Source of the DNA: an uncultured Gammaproteobacteria bacterium | Lineage (GTDB): Bacteria > Pseudomonadota > Gammaproteobacteria > UBA6429 > Thiohalophilaceae | Direction of reading: 5' to 3' | Length of the DNA stretch: 64,000 bases | NCBI GenBank assembly: GCA_913064945.1 | Contig: CAJYAN010000001.1 | Location: forward strand, 186,001-250,000 | Part shown: positions 1 to 8,366 of the stretch, piece after piece | Layout of the letters: each line of letters starts with the position of its first letter | Numbering within the stretch: the stretch's first letter is position 1 | Program-made: the position numbers and the translations under genes | The notes under the pieces: generated by a model | The model's input: the letters and a program-made list of their open reading frames with translations, nothing else | Told to the model about the DNA's origin: nothing | Databases searched by the model: none

Positions 1-1
1 T

Positions 2-1588
2 CGGTTTTATCCGGAAATGGCGGTCGAGGTGGGTGTTCCCGGCTATGCCGCGTTATTACCGCTCTATGACGACGATGATATCGGCGCACTGACGGTCTTG
101 CATGAAAAATTGCTCGATGCCCTGGAAGAAACCAGTACCAGCGAATGCACTACAGATCAGTGTATCGACATGGCGCTGTTGCGCGGACAGGCACTGATTG
201 CCTTAAAGCAACATGCCAGCTCGGACTGGCGTCAGCGCGACCCATTGCGTTTTGTGCCGGTGAACGTCATTTATCAGCTCATGGTTCGGCCGGTAGCAGA
301 TTTCGACACGGCCATACAGAAACGCCTTCAGGCCATTCCGGCCTATCTACGAGGAGCGCGCCGTCACCTGCAAACTGAGCCGGAGCAGATCCCCGCCGTC
401 TGGCTGGAATCCGCCATACTGGAAGCGGAACACGGTGCGGAATATTTTCGTCAAATACGCACGGAGCCGAGGATAGCCCGCGCCAGGGCCGAACAGGGTT
501 TAACCGAGGCTGCCGAGGCGCTCGAGGCCTTCGCCCACTTCCTGCAAACCGAGATAGGTCCCCGTGCGCAGGGGGAATTTGCCTGCGGTCGGGAATTGTT
601 TGACCTGATGCTACAGCAGCGCCACTTTCTGGATGTGACGGCGGATGACCTGCATAGCCTTGGTGAGCGTTTGTATACTGACACCGAGCGTCAGCTTAAA
701 GCCGTTACACAGCAGCTGCGTGGTGATACCGATATCGCGGCCATGACGGCCCAGTTGCATCAGCATAAACTCAAGGCGGCAGACCTGTTAGGACAGTATC
801 GACAAGGTATGCAAGGTGCGTATGCCTTCCTGCAGCAGCATGACCTGGTGACGTTACCCGAAAGACAGCAACTGGAAGTCGTGGCAACACCGGAATTTCT
901 CCGCCATCAGATTCCCTTCGCCGCCTATATGGAACCCGTGCCGACCGACCCGCGTCAAAAGGGTTTGTATTACGTCACGCTCCCGGACAATGCCGAAGAC
1001 CTGCTGGAACACTACCCGCAAAGCATCGCCCATACCTGTGTGCATGAGGCCTGGCCCGGGCATCACCTGCAGTTTGTCACGGCCAATCATTCAGCGACCT
1101 CCAGGGCATTACCACGCCTGTTAAACGCCTCGGCTACTCTGTACGAAGGCTGGGCCCTGTATTGTGAACAGTTAATGCAGGAACAGGGATTTCTCCACAG
1201 TCCCGAATCGAACTTTGTCTTATTAAAGGACCGGCTCTGGCGTGCACTGCGTATCATGCTCGATGTGGAGCTGCATACCTGGGGCCTGTCGCTGGATGCC
1301 GCCGCCGCCAGGATGCAGGCGACACTTGGTATGTCGCGTCAGCAGGCCATGGCCGATCTGCGCTGGTATAGCCACGCTCCGACCGTCCCTATGGGGTATG
1401 CCACTGGCTGGTCGCTGATCAATGCCAGTCGTTCACGGTTACAGGCATCACAGCAGGACTTCAGCCTGAAGGCCTTTCACGATGCGCTGATGGCCAGTGG
1501 TTCCATCGCCCTGCCGCTGGTATTGCGGCAGCGTTTTGGTGAACCGCTCTGGCATAGTGTTCATCGTGAAGTCTTCAAAAATTCGTGA
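2..1588 (+). CDS. DUF885 family metallopeptidase-like protein, 5' truncated by window edge
   Basis: The reading frame is open to the first bases of the window (Arg-Phe-Tyr-Pro-Glu precede the first Met at 17), so the true start probably lies upstream and about 528 residues are visible. The protein belongs to the DUF885 family, which is related to zinc peptidases. The signature HEAWPGHHLQ is encoded near 1043-1072 and provides the expected HExxPGHxxQ metal site. A second conserved block, LYEGWALYCEQLM, follows near 1140-1180 and supplies the downstream acidic ligand region. Family members are about 580-620 residues, so roughly 60-100 N-terminal residues, possibly including a signal peptide, are missing. 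Substrate is unknown; some relatives degrade dipeptides or carry lipoprotein signals. The gene ends 84 bp before the preferred start of the VOC gene. Confidence 0.85.
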   Translation, partial: RFYPEMAVEVGVPGYAALLPLYDDDDIGALTVLHEKLLDALEETSTSECTTDQCIDMALLRGQALIALKQHASSDWRQRDPLRFVPVNVIYQLMVRPVADFDTAIQKRLQAIPAYLRGARRHLQTEPEQIPAVWLESAILEAEHGAEYFRQIRTEPRIARARAEQGLTEAAEALEAFAHFLQTEIGPRAQGEFACGRELFDLMLQQRHFLDVTADDLHSLGERLYTDTERQLKAVTQQLRGDTDIAAMTAQLHQHKLKAADLLGQYRQGMQGAYAFLQQHDLVTLPERQQLEVVATPEFLRHQIPFAAYMEPVPTDPRQKGLYYVTLPDNAEDLLEHYPQSIAHTCVHEAWPGHHLQFVTANHSATSRALPRLLNASATLYEGWALYCEQLMQEQGFLHSPESNFVLLKDRLWRALRIMLDVELHTWGLSLDAAAARMQATLGMSRQQAMADLRWYSHAPTVPMGYATGWSLINASRSRLQASQQDFSLKAFHDALMASGSIALPLVLRQRFGEPLWHSVHREVFKNS

Positions 1589-1672
1589 TGGCGGTGGTTT
1601 TCAGCTACAATGTGCCCCCGCCGGGTACTGGCGGAAGAGTCGAACCCCGAGCTACGCAGGAGGCCATCAGGC

Positions 1673-2077
1673 GTGACACGTCCCCCCCCCACCGCAGGCA
1701 TGCGCCATGTGGCGCTGTATGTACAGCACTTTGATGCTTGTGAACACTTCTATGTCGAATTACTGGGCATGAAAGTCGAGTGGCGACCTGATGCAGATAA
1801 TGTCTATCTGACGTCGGGTACTGACAATGTTGCCCTGCATCGAGCGACGCAAACCTTTGCCGGCTATCAGCACCTGGACCATATTGGTTTCATGCTGAAT
1901 CAGCCTGAGCATGTTGATGCCTGGCATGAATTTTTATTAAGTCACCAAATTGAAATGCGCACCAAACCCAAGACTCACCGCGATGGGGCGCGTAGTTTTT
2001 ATTGTTTAGATCCGGACGGCAATAGGGTACAGATGATCTATCATCCGCCGCTGGCCGGACAGTGGGAAAATCGTTAA
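1673..2077 (+). CDS. VOC (glyoxalase/bleomycin-resistance) superfamily protein
   Basis: The protein has about 134 residues and a single vicinal-oxygen-chelate domain. It opens with [20 protein letters not shown], the usual beta-alpha-beta entry with a His metal ligand, and has HLDHIGFML in the middle and [17 protein letters not shown] near the C terminus, which carries the typical D-P-D-G-N turn. A GTG start at 1673 is chosen because AGGAGG lies at 1658-1663, nine bases upstream; the longer ATG start at 1610 has no such site and adds low-complexity sequence. The stop codon overlaps the first base of speD (TAATGA), so the two are translationally coupled. The substrate cannot be read from the sequence; two short domains or a dimer would make the active site, as in the glyoxalase I and fosfomycin-resistance families. 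Confidence 0.8.
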   Translation: MTRPPPTAGMRHVALYVQHFDACEHFYVELLGMKVEWRPDADNVYLTSGTDNVALHRATQTFAGYQHLDHIGFMLNQPEHVDAWHEFLLSHQIEMRTKPKTHRDGARSFYCLDPDGNRVQMIYHPPLAGQWENR

Positions 2078-2880
2078 TGAAACGTTCAGACAAGAAAATC
2101 AAGCTGCATGGTTTTAATAATCTCACCAAGACCCTGAGCTTTAATATCTACGACATTAATTATGCCGAGACCCATGAGCAGCAGCAGGCCTATATTGAAT
2201 ATATCGACGAAGAATACAACGCCGAACGTCTTACCAATATCCTGACAGAGGTGACGAATATCATTGGTGCCAATATTTTAAATATCGCCCACCAGGATTA
2301 TGACCCGCAGGGTGCCAGTGTCACGATGTTGATCTCGGAAGAACCGATCGCCTCGGAGTTTCTCTCCAACGAAGAGGCACCGGGTCCCTTACCGGACTCG
2401 GTCGTCGCCCATCTGGATAAGAGTCATATTACCGTGCATACCTATCCCGAGAGTCATCCGGTCAACGGCATCAGTACCTTTCGTGCCGATATCGATGTCT
2501 CCACCTGTGGACGAATTTCACCCCTGCAGGCATTGAACTATTTAATCCACAGTTTTGACTCGGATATTGTCATCATGGATTATCGCGTGCGCGGTTTTAC
2601 TCGCGACGTCCGTGGCCGCAAGCACTATATCGATCACAAAATTGATTCCATACAGAACTTCATCGCCAGGGACACCAAAGAGCTGTACCAGATGATCGAC
2701 GTGAATGTGTATCAGGAAAATCTCTTTCATACCAAAATGATGCTGAAAGATGTTGAGCTGGATGAATATTTATTCAATATCAATGCCGATGACCTCAAGC
2801 CCAGCGTACAAAAGAAAATCCGCAAGCAGCTGGAAAAGGAAATGCTGGAAATGTTTTATGGCAGGAATATTTCTAAGTAA
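2077..2880 (+). CDS. speD: S-adenosylmethionine decarboxylase proenzyme
   Basis: SpeD makes decarboxylated S-adenosylmethionine, the aminopropyl donor for spermidine synthesis. The 267-residue product is close to E. coli SpeD along its whole length: [19 protein letters not shown] at the N terminus, [19 protein letters not shown], and [18 protein letters not shown] toward the end. Self-cleavage occurs within [17 protein letters not shown] at residue about 115, where the Ser becomes the pyruvoyl group. The ATG at 2077 overlaps the stop of the VOC gene; an in-frame upstream ATG at 2062 would add five residues inside that gene. No spermidine synthase gene is adjacent. The gene is followed directly by a GAGG-type short repeat and the first REPIN array. 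Confidence 0.97.
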   Translation: MKRSDKKIKLHGFNNLTKTLSFNIYDINYAETHEQQQAYIEYIDEEYNAERLTNILTEVTNIIGANILNIAHQDYDPQGASVTMLISEEPIASEFLSNEEAPGPLPDSVVAHLDKSHITVHTYPESHPVNGISTFRADIDVSTCGRISPLQALNYLIHSFDSDIVIMDYRVRGFTRDVRGRKHYIDHKIDSIQNFIARDTKELYQMIDVNVYQENLFHTKMMLKDVELDEYLFNINADDLKPSVQKKIRKQLEKEMLEMFYGRNISK

Positions 2881-2881
2881 C

Positions 2882-2914
2882 AGGGACGAGGATCGAGGTA
2901 CTAGGGCCGAGGGA
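2882..2914 (+). repeat. Short GAGG/CTAGG-type repeat
   Basis: The segment contains gacgaggatcgaggtacta and gggccgaggg. Similar strings occur near 7934, 8348 (inverted), 8503, 9929 (inverted), 19784, 24893 and 25026, always between genes. The function is unknown. Confidence 0.5.
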
Positions 2915-2942
2915 AGTCACTAAAATATGGGAACCTGGAACC

Positions 2943-3447
2943 TATAACTAGTATTGTTCGCGCCGGGGGCGGCGCATCTACCGAGAAAAAATAACTCCAC
3001 ACCCCGTAGGAGCGGCGCCCTCGCCGCGATAGGTTGTCAGCGTATTGCCTCGCGCCGGGGGCGGCGCACCTATCGAGAAAAAATAACTCCACACCCCGTA
3101 GGAGCGGCGCCCTCGCCGCGATAGGTTGTCAGCGTATTGCCTCGCGCCGGAGGCGACGCTCCTACCGAGAAAAAATAACTCCACACCCCGTAGGAGCGGT
3201 GCCCTCGCCGCGATAGCCAGTCAGCGTATTGCCTCGCGCCGGAGGCGACGCTCCTACCGAGAAAAAATAACTCCACACACACCGTAGGAGCGGCGCCCTC
3301 GCCGCGATAGCCAGTCAGCGTATTGCCTCGCGCCGGGGGCGGCGCACCTATCGAGAAAAAATAACTCCACACCCCGTAGGAGCGGCGCCCTCGCCGCGAT
3401 AGCCAGTCAGCGTATTGCCTCGTGCCGGGGGCGGCGCACCTACAGAT
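2943..3447. repeat. REPIN tandem array A (about five and a half units of 92-94 bp)
   Basis: The sequence is a tandem array whose units start at cgtaggagcgg near 3005, 3097, 3189, 3283 and 3375, giving periods of 92, 92, 94 and 92 bp. Each unit has one REP core (GTAGGAGCGGCGCCCTCGCC) and an inverted partner (CGCGCCGGGGGCGGCGC), joined by GATAGCCAGTCAGCGTATTG or a close variant. Units are separated by a constant linker containing GAGAAAAAATAACTCCACAC. Each unit can fold into a long imperfect hairpin. The array fills the gap between speD and the 3' end of coq7, and its last element touches the coq7 stop codon. Confidence 0.9.
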
Positions 3448-4084
3448 AAAAACTGGTGCGGGTCATTATTTTTGATGTCAACGCCATCAGTTTTTGTACC
3501 GGCGCCGGTAACGGTGCGCCACCGGCGTGCAGGGCGACGGTCGCGTGGTGACCTTCGTCTTCTTTCATTTGTTCCAGCACAGCACGACTCTTGAGATCGG
3601 TTTCTGTCAGCTGCAACAGGTGGTCGTCAATATGACGCACTACCTGATGTTCTGTCTCGGCGACAAACCCCAGGCTCCACTTGTCACCGGCAATACCGGC
3701 CAGCGCGCCGATGGCGACCGAACCGGTATACCAGAGCGGGTTGAGCAGGCTCTTGTGAGTCCCCAGTTCATGCAGACGGTTTTCACACCAGGCCAGGTGG
3801 TCATTCTCCTCCTGTGCGGCGCGTTCCATTTTGTCACGCACCTGGGGTAGTTTGGCGGTCAATGCCTGACCGGTATATAAGCCCTGAGCGGCGACTTCAC
3901 CGGCATGGTTAATACGCATGAGCCGTCCCGCCAGGTCACGTTCGCTATGACTCAATTCAGTCTCGGCAATCTCGGCAGCGGGGTCAGGACGCTCGGTCAC
4001 TTCCGGTTTGCCAAAGACGGTACGCAGGCCATTTTCTACTGTTAACAGGAGACGATCGACGGGTGTGTAATTTCGTGTATTCAT
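3440..4084 (-). CDS. coq7: Ubiquinone biosynthesis di-iron monooxygenase Coq7
   Basis: Coq7 hydroxylates demethoxyubiquinone (C6 hydroxylation), the last ring hydroxylation of ubiquinone synthesis, at the cytoplasmic membrane face. The 214-residue protein carries the carboxylate-bridged di-iron ligands: RINHAGEVAAQGLY, the EENDHLAWCENRL block, and KEDEGHHATVAL near the C terminus. The start MNTRNYTPVDRLL at 4084 matches bacterial Coq7 proteins; a start at 4120 would add a doubtful MTTTWLL stretch. Coq7 does the job of UbiF in many proteobacteria, which bears on the role of the UbiI-like gene at 28923. The stop lies at the edge of a REP element. Confidence 0.93.
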   Translation of the reverse strand: MNTRNYTPVDRLLLTVENGLRTVFGKPEVTERPDPAAEIAETELSHSERDLAGRLMRINHAGEVAAQGLYTGQALTAKLPQVRDKMERAAQEENDHLAWCENRLHELGTHKSLLNPLWYTGSVAIGALAGIAGDKWSLGFVAETEHQVVRHIDDHLLQLTETDLKSRAVLEQMKEDEGHHATVALHAGGAPLPAPVQKLMALTSKIMTRTSFYL

Positions 4085-4122
4085 ATTAAGAATAGTATCT
4101 AGTAACCAGGTAGTAGTCACTA

Positions 4123-4181
4123 GGCAGGAGCGCCCTCGGCGCGATTATTATTTGCTTCTATCGCGCCGAGGGCGGTGTGCT
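4123..4181. repeat. Single REPIN-type palindrome
   Basis: The arms GGAGCGCCCTCGGCGCGAT and ATCGCGCCGAGGGCGG are inverted copies separated by about 14 A+T-rich bases. This is a solitary relative of the array units, placed upstream of coq7. The remainder of the gap to 4362 shows no gene or recognisable site. Confidence 0.8.
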
Positions 4182-4362
4182 TAGCTACTGTGTTGCAGGC
4201 AAGATGTGGTGTGCGTATGTACAGGAATTAGAAGTGTGTTTGTGAGTACTTGTGGGAAATTTCGCACCAAGAATCCCTACTGGCTTCATCAAGTTGTCCC
4301 ATAGAACGCTGTCGCATTCATCATGAGTATCCTACACCTCCGGTGTCAGGGCAGCCTCGAGC

Positions 4363-5607
4363 CTATTTTTTAAATTGCAACTGTTCTGCGAACAGTGTCA
4401 CCGGATGTTTAATAGTGAGTTTTAGGCCCTGCTGCTCGGCACCGCTGGCGAGGTGCAGGGCGCAACCGATATTCGTTGTACAGAGTATGCTGGTCCCCAG
4501 TGCCTTGATGTTGTCCAGGTGCGGCTGACGGATCTGTCCGGCCAGGGTGGGCTGGGTCAGCATGTAGGTTCCAGCGGCTCCGCAACAGGCGGGTGAATTG
4601 GGTAATGACTGGAGCTGGATCGCCGGGATTTGCCCCAGTAGTCTGGCGCTGGCATCCTGCTGACGCAGGACGTTGCGCATACTGCAGGGGGTGTAAATGG
4701 CCACGGTCTGTTTGAGCGGGACGAGTGACAGGTGATCGGGCAGTGCCTGACCGGCGATAAATTGCGTGATCTCGACGGCGCGCCTGGCAAGTGCCGCGGC
4801 CTGTCCCTGATCCTCGGCATTGGCCCAGGGCAGGTCGGCATACTCTTTTAATTGCGCGCCACAGCCGCTGGCAACATAAAGAATCTGGCTATCGTTTTTT
4901 GCAAAGGCGGCTATATTCTCCCGGGCGAGTTGCAGGGCGGTCTGGCTATCACCGTTATGCAGGTGCATGGCACCGCAGCAATTTTGCGATGGTGGCAGGT
5001 CGACGACATAACCCATATGAGTGAGCAGTTTTATCGTGGCGCGCAGTGTCTCGGCATCAAAGTCCGGCCCGGTGCAGCCGGTAAACAACATAACCTTGCC
5101 ACGGGGTTCGGTTACCGAGGGATAAAGCGTCTGTTGCGTGGTGAAGGCTTGTTGTTGTGACAGATCGGGTATGTCGGCACGAATCTTCCGTGCCAGTTTT
5201 ACCAGCGTGGGTAACAGGCTGAGGCGACGTAACCAGCGCATAGTCAGGCGTAGTCTCATTCGTTTGCGAGGTGATGCTGCCCAGGCAAGCAACTGGCGCA
5301 ACACAAAGCCGGGCCGTGTATACCAGTCGGCTCGCGCCTTATCGAGTAGTTCGCCGTAGGACATCTGTGCCGGGCAGAGTTTTTCGCAGGTGCGACAACC
5401 CAGGCAGTGATCCAGGTGGCTTTTCAGTGATGGCGTTGCCTGCAGCGATTGTTGTGCCACGGCCTGGATTAAAGAAATGCGCCCACGGGGTGACTCGGCC
5501 TCATTTTGAAACAGCCCATAGGTCGGGCAGCTGGGCAGACACATGCCGCATTTGACACAGCGGTCGGCGAGTTGCAAGAGCACGTTGGCAGCAGGGGATT
5601 GGGACAA
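4363..5607 (-). CDS. glcF: GlcF-like (Fe-S)-binding protein, glycolate oxidase iron-sulfur subunit type
   Basis: The 414-residue protein has two N-terminal [4Fe-4S] motifs, CVKCGMCLPSCP (about residues 18-29) and CLGCRTCEKLCP (about 68-79). Two CCG (cysteine-rich) domains follow, marked by NCCGAMH near residue 210 and ACCGAAGTYMLTQP near 342. This is the layout of GlcF, which passes electrons from the flavin subunits of glycolate oxidase to the quinone pool. No glcD or glcE lies beside it, so partners must be elsewhere; the DUF3683 protein at 14850 has its own iron-sulfur part. LldE/LutA or heterodisulfide reductase-like roles are alternatives. It is divergent from the ferredoxin gene at 5676, with about 70 bp between the starts. 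Confidence 0.85.
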   Translation of the reverse strand: MSQSPAANVLLQLADRCVKCGMCLPSCPTYGLFQNEAESPRGRISLIQAVAQQSLQATPSLKSHLDHCLGCRTCEKLCPAQMSYGELLDKARADWYTRPGFVLRQLLAWAASPRKRMRLRLTMRWLRRLSLLPTLVKLARKIRADIPDLSQQQAFTTQQTLYPSVTEPRGKVMLFTGCTGPDFDAETLRATIKLLTHMGYVVDLPPSQNCCGAMHLHNGDSQTALQLARENIAAFAKNDSQILYVASGCGAQLKEYADLPWANAEDQGQAAALARRAVEITQFIAGQALPDHLSLVPLKQTVAIYTPCSMRNVLRQQDASARLLGQIPAIQLQSLPNSPACCGAAGTYMLTQPTLAGQIRQPHLDNIKALGTSILCTTNIGCALHLASGAEQQGLKLTIKHPVTLFAEQLQFKK

Positions 5608-5675
5608 GGCGACACCGTTCCGTTTAATGGGTAGAATAATTAAACCTCCATTGTAAAGAATTTCTGGTCAAAGCG

Positions 5676-5984
5676 ATGCCTCATTATCAACACCATGTTT
5701 TTTTCTGTTGTAACCAGCGTGAAGACGGTCAGGCCTGTTGCGCGCAGCACGATGCCCGCGGTCAGCGCGATTACATGAAAAAGCGCCTCAAAGAACTGGG
5801 CCTGCATGGCGAGGGTCAAATGCGCGTCAATATTGCCGGTTGCCTCGGACGTTGCAGCGAGGGTCCGGTGGTGGTCGTCTATCCTGATGAGACCTGGTAC
5901 ACCTATGTCGACCAGGAAGACATTGACGAGATCATTGACTCTCACCTGCTAAACAATAAACCCGTAGAACGTTTGAAGATCTAG
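5676..5984 (+). CDS. Thioredoxin-like [2Fe-2S] ferredoxin
   Basis: The 102-residue protein belongs to the thioredoxin-fold [2Fe-2S] ferredoxin group (COG3411 type). It opens with HHVFFCCNQREDGQACCAQH, which supplies the first cysteines, and later has NIAGCLGRCSEGPVVVVYP with the second Cys pair. The C terminus (WYTYVDQEDIDEIIDSHL) matches the family. These proteins are cytoplasmic electron carriers of unsettled function. The gene is followed nine bases later by the hydrolase gene, so the two are probably co-transcribed. Confidence 0.9.
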   Translation: MPHYQHHVFFCCNQREDGQACCAQHDARGQRDYMKKRLKELGLHGEGQMRVNIAGCLGRCSEGPVVVVYPDETWYTYVDQEDIDEIIDSHLLNNKPVERLKI

Positions 5985-5993
5985 GTCGATTGC

Positions 5994-6614
5994 GTGACGC
6001 TCTCTAGCGGTGAACACATTCTTCAGGGGGCGGCAGGCGATCTGCAGTTGCAGGTAGACTCGCCGGTACAGCCCGATACCAGCAAGCCAGTGGTCCTGCT
6101 CTGTCATCCTCATCCCCTGTATGGCGGTAGCCTGCAAAACAAGGTCATACACATGCTGGCCAGAGGCTTTAATGACATCGGTCTGATCACCGTGCGTTTC
6201 AATTTTCGCGGGGTCGGCAAATCCCAGGGTGAATTCGACCATGGCGTGGGTGAGGCCGATGATCTGCTGACGATTGCGGATTATTTACGTCAAAGTATCG
6301 ACAAAATCTGGCTGGTCGGATTTTCCTTTGGTGCCTATGTCGCGGCCAGATCCTATCAAGCCGTCCAGGCAGAACGGCTCCTGCTGGTAGCGCCGCCAGT
6401 GACTTTATATGACATGAATACGATTAACGATATTCAGATACCCTGGCGTGTCATCCAGGGCAGCGCGGATGAGGTCATTGACCCAGCGGCCATAAAGGCA
6501 TGGCTGGATATTCAGCAGCAGGCCCCGACGCTGCACTGGTTACCAGAGGCCAGCCATTTTTTTCACGGTCGCCTGAATGAACTACGGGAGATCGCACACG
6601 AATATCGAGGCTAG
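5994..6614 (+). CDS. Alpha/beta hydrolase (dienelactone hydrolase-like, COG2945 type)
   Basis: The 206-residue protein has an alpha/beta-hydrolase fold. HPHPLYGGSLQNKVIHMLAR forms the oxyanion region, FNFRGVGKSQGEFDHG is typical of the COG2945 family, and the nucleophile elbow is GFSFGAY with the Ser near residue 118. The Asp (DEVIDP) and His (EASHFFHGRL) of the triad lie near residues 160 and 190. A GTG start at 5994 is used, nine bases after the ferredoxin stop; there is no strong ribosome-binding site. The physiological ester is unknown. Confidence 0.87.
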   Translation: MTLSSGEHILQGAAGDLQLQVDSPVQPDTSKPVVLLCHPHPLYGGSLQNKVIHMLARGFNDIGLITVRFNFRGVGKSQGEFDHGVGEADDLLTIADYLRQSIDKIWLVGFSFGAYVAARSYQAVQAERLLLVAPPVTLYDMNTINDIQIPWRVIQGSADEVIDPAAIKAWLDIQQQAPTLHWLPEASHFFHGRLNELREIAHEYRG

Positions 6615-6643
6615 GGGCGAAGCACTGTTGATGTGAGGAACAT

Positions 6644-6712
6644 GTTGGTAGGAGCGCCGCCCCCGGCGCGATTCGATATACCGGCAGCCATCGCGGCGAG
6701 GGCGGTGCTTTT
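6644..6712. repeat. Single REPIN element
   Basis: The element runs GGTAGGAGCGCCGCCCCCGG, GATTCGATATACCGGCAGCC, ATCGCGGCGAGGGCGGTGCT. It is nearly identical to the units of the array at 13533 but stands alone, directly after the hydrolase gene. Confidence 0.85.
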
Positions 6713-6808
6713 ACTACTCACGGTGGACACACATTTTTTAAAAATAAATAACAAATACAAATGGTTATAAGCCACCGTTGATTGTCTAAAAAATATTCAG
6801 CCGGGTTG

Positions 6809-6837
6809 TTGACATGAATATTATGAAAAGCTAATAT
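6809..6837 (+). promoter_or_regulatory. Sigma70 promoter of the rplM-rpsI operon
   Basis: A consensus -35 box TTGACA (6809-6814) and the -10 box TAATAT (6832-6837) are separated by exactly 17 bp. Transcription would start near 6844, leaving a leader of about 240 nt before rplM. Confidence 0.8.
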
Positions 6838-6845
6838 TAGCCATC

Positions 6846-6882
6846 ACTGATTATCTCTCCCCCATATTTTTGAGTAATCAGT
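6846..6882 (+). promoter_or_regulatory. 5' stem-loop of the rplM leader
   Basis: ACTGATTA (6846-6853) pairs perfectly with TAATCAGT (6875-6882). The hairpin would form at the extreme 5' end of the transcript from the promoter at 6809. Its role is inferred as part of a structured leader, possibly bound by ribosomal protein or used for attenuation. Confidence 0.5.
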
Positions 6883-6920
6883 TTTGACTCCTCCATCCTC
6901 CTTAATGGTGGTATATTTAA

Positions 6921-6953
6921 AGCACGGTTCCCCCTTTTCCGTGCTTTTTTTTT
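6921..6953 (+). terminator. Intrinsic terminator inside the rplM leader (candidate attenuator)
   Basis: AGCACGG (6921-6927) and CCGTGCT (6939-6945) form a perfect stem with an 11-nt pyrimidine-rich loop, followed by an unbroken run of T to 6953. The hairpin lies about 80 nt into the rplM transcript and about 130 nt before the start codon. It could attenuate the operon or end a short separate RNA. Confidence 0.7.
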
Positions 6954-7085
6954 GCCTGCGATTTAGGGTCCTGGCCGGAATATTTACCACAACAGGCAAA
7001 AATGGCTTGTATGTTGGTGGTGATTTTATTAACATTCCGCCTCTTTTTTCTCGCGACAAAATTTCAGCGAACGGAGCAAGATGCA

Positions 7086-7514
7086 ATGAAGACGTTCAGC
7101 GCAAAGCCGCAAACAGTCCAGCGTGACTGGTACGTGGTTGATGCCACAGATAAGGTCCTGGGTCGACTGGCGACAGAAATCGCCCGCCGCCTGCGTGGCA
7201 AACATAAGGCCGAATATACCCCTCACGTCGATACTGGCGACTATATTGTCGTGGTCAATGCCGACAAGATTAAGGTTACCGGCCGTAAAGAGACCGATAA
7301 AATGTATTATCACCACACGGGCTATCCGGGTGGTCTGAAGTCCATTTCATTGGACAAACTACGTGTGAAAGCGCCCGAGCAAATTATTGAAAACGCGGTC
7401 AAAGGCATGCTGCCCAAGAATCCGCTGGGTCGCGCCATGTTTCGAAAATTAAAGGTTTTTGCTGGCACCGAGCATGATCACAGCGCCCAGCAGCCGCAAC
7501 CACTAGAAATTTAA
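7086..7514 (+). CDS. rplM: 50S ribosomal protein L13
   Basis: The 142-residue product has the same length as E. coli L13 and aligns end to end: [20 protein letters not shown] at the start, [20 protein letters not shown], and [20 protein letters not shown]13 is an early-assembly 50S protein. The ATG at 7086 is chosen over upstream in-frame codons because it gives the family N terminus and follows GGAGC at about 7073. The gene is the first of a two-gene operon with rpsI, nine bases downstream. In E. coli L13 represses its own mRNA, so the structured leader here may be a regulatory target. Confidence 0.98.
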   Translation: MKTFSAKPQTVQRDWYVVDATDKVLGRLATEIARRLRGKHKAEYTPHVDTGDYIVVVNADKIKVTGRKETDKMYYHHTGYPGGLKSISLDKLRVKAPEQIIENAVKGMLPKNPLGRAMFRKLKVFAGTEHDHSAQQPQPLEI

Positions 7515-7523
7515 GGGTAAGTT

Positions 7524-7916
7524 ATGGCACAGGAACAATTTTATAGTACGGGTCGTCGCAAGAGTTCAAGCGCACGCGTCTATCTGACCAAGGGAACCGG
7601 CGAAATTAAGGTCAACAACCGTCCGCTGGACCAGTTTTTCGGTCGTCAGACAGCACGCATGGTCGTGCGTCAGCCGCTGGAACTCACCAACCATGCCAGC
7701 AGCTTTGACGTCAACGTCATCGTTCACGGTGGTGGTAACTCAGGTCAGGCCGGTGCCATTCGCCATGGTATTACCCGTGCCCTGATGAAATATGATGAGT
7801 CACTGCGTCCAGCACTGCGTAAAGCAGGGTATGTCACCCGTGACGCCCGTGAAGTTGAACGTAAGAAAGTGGGACTGCATAAAGCGCGGAAAAGACCTCA
7901 ATATTCTAAACGCTAA
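7524..7916 (+). CDS. rpsI: 30S ribosomal protein S9
   Basis: The 130-residue protein is S9, whose C-terminal tail reaches the P site of the ribosome. The N terminus [17 protein letters not shown], the central [20 protein letters not shown] and the basic end [12 protein letters not shown] are all canonical. It follows rplM by nine bases with TAAGG upstream as ribosome-binding site. The 3' end (GCGCGGAAAA at 7884-7893) is perfectly complementary to TTTTCCGCGC at 7922-7931, just past the stop, so the mRNA end may fold. Confidence 0.98.
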   Translation: MAQEQFYSTGRRKSSSARVYLTKGTGEIKVNNRPLDQFFGRQTARMVVRQPLELTNHASSFDVNVIVHGGGNSGQAGAIRHGITRALMKYDESLRPALRKAGYVTRDAREVERKKVGLHKARKRPQYSKR

Positions 7917-7925
7917 AGCGTTTTT
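7907..7925 (+). terminator. Possible weak terminator after rpsI
   Basis: AAACGC-TAAA-GCGTTT forms a short hairpin over the rpsI stop codon and is followed by TT. It is nested in the larger GCGCGGAAAA/TTTTCCGCGC pairing. The short stem makes the terminator call tentative. Confidence 0.4.
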
Positions 7926-7929
7926 CCGC

Positions 7930-7967
7930 GCAGTAGCGAGGACCGAGGTTCTAGGGACGAGGAACTT
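7930..7967 (+). repeat. GAGG/CTAGG-type repeat, left flank of the S23 gene
   Basis: The segment contains gtagcgaggaccgaggttc and tagggacgaggaac. A related inverted segment lies just after the S23 gene at 8348-8376, so the gene is bracketed. Confidence 0.5.
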
Positions 7968-7991
7968 CATTCCAGAACAAGGAGGTGGTGC

Positions 7992-8366
7992 ATGGATGCA
8001 CTGGAAAACCTGGATGTTTGGAAACGTGCTTGTCGTTTGAGTGTAGATCTATTTAAGGCGTTTTCGAATTGCCGCGAGTTTGGTTATAAAGATCAGATAA
8101 CGCGTTCTGCCTTGTCTATACCATCCAATATTGCCGAAGGCTATGAGCGGGATTCATTCAAATACCGGGTCCAGTTTCTCAAAATTGCCAAAGGTTCATG
8201 CGGTGAACTTTGGACGCAACTCATTATTGGTAGAGCCGCTGGTTTCATTCAAGCAGAAACTGGCAAAAGACTGGAGCAGGAAGCAAAAGAACTATCCTGC
8301 ATGATCTGGGGCTTGATTAGGCACTTTGAAGAAAAACAAGGAGATCTCGCCACTCGTTCCTCGTGA
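7992..8366 (+). CDS. Four-helix-bundle protein (S23 / 23S rRNA intervening-sequence family)
   Basis: The 124-residue protein belongs to the S23 family (TIGR02436), first found inside intervening sequences of 23S rRNA and related to bAvd proteins of diversity-generating retroelements. Family marks are NLDVWKRACRLSVDLFKAF at the N terminus, DQITRSALSIPSNIAEGYER, and FLKIAKGSCGELWTQLIIG. GGAGG at 7981-7985 precedes the ATG by about six bases. It stands alone here, not in an rRNA gene. Short GAGG-type repeats bracket it in opposite orientation, and tRNA-Gln follows. The biochemical role is unknown; RNA binding has been suggested for relatives. Confidence 0.85.
   Translation: MDALENLDVWKRACRLSVDLFKAFSNCREFGYKDQITRSALSIPSNIAEGYERDSFKYRVQFLKIAKGSCGELWTQLIIGRAAGFIQAETGKRLEQEAKELSCMIWGLIRHFEEKQGDLATRSS

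Noticed and set aside
2943-3447. Regular direct repeats that might suggest a CRISPR array
   Set aside because: The sequences between repeats are constant, not unique spacers, the period of 92-94 bp is too long, and no cas genes are near. The pattern is tandem REPIN duplication.
7002-7085. N-terminal extension of L13 (28 residues)
   Set aside because: The extension is hydrophobic and absent from the family; the ATG at 7086 gives the canonical 142-residue L13.
7884-7931. Large hairpin over the rpsI 3' end as a terminator
   Set aside because: The stem has a 28-base loop and no T run follows the outer arm; the smaller inner hairpin is listed as a weak terminator instead.
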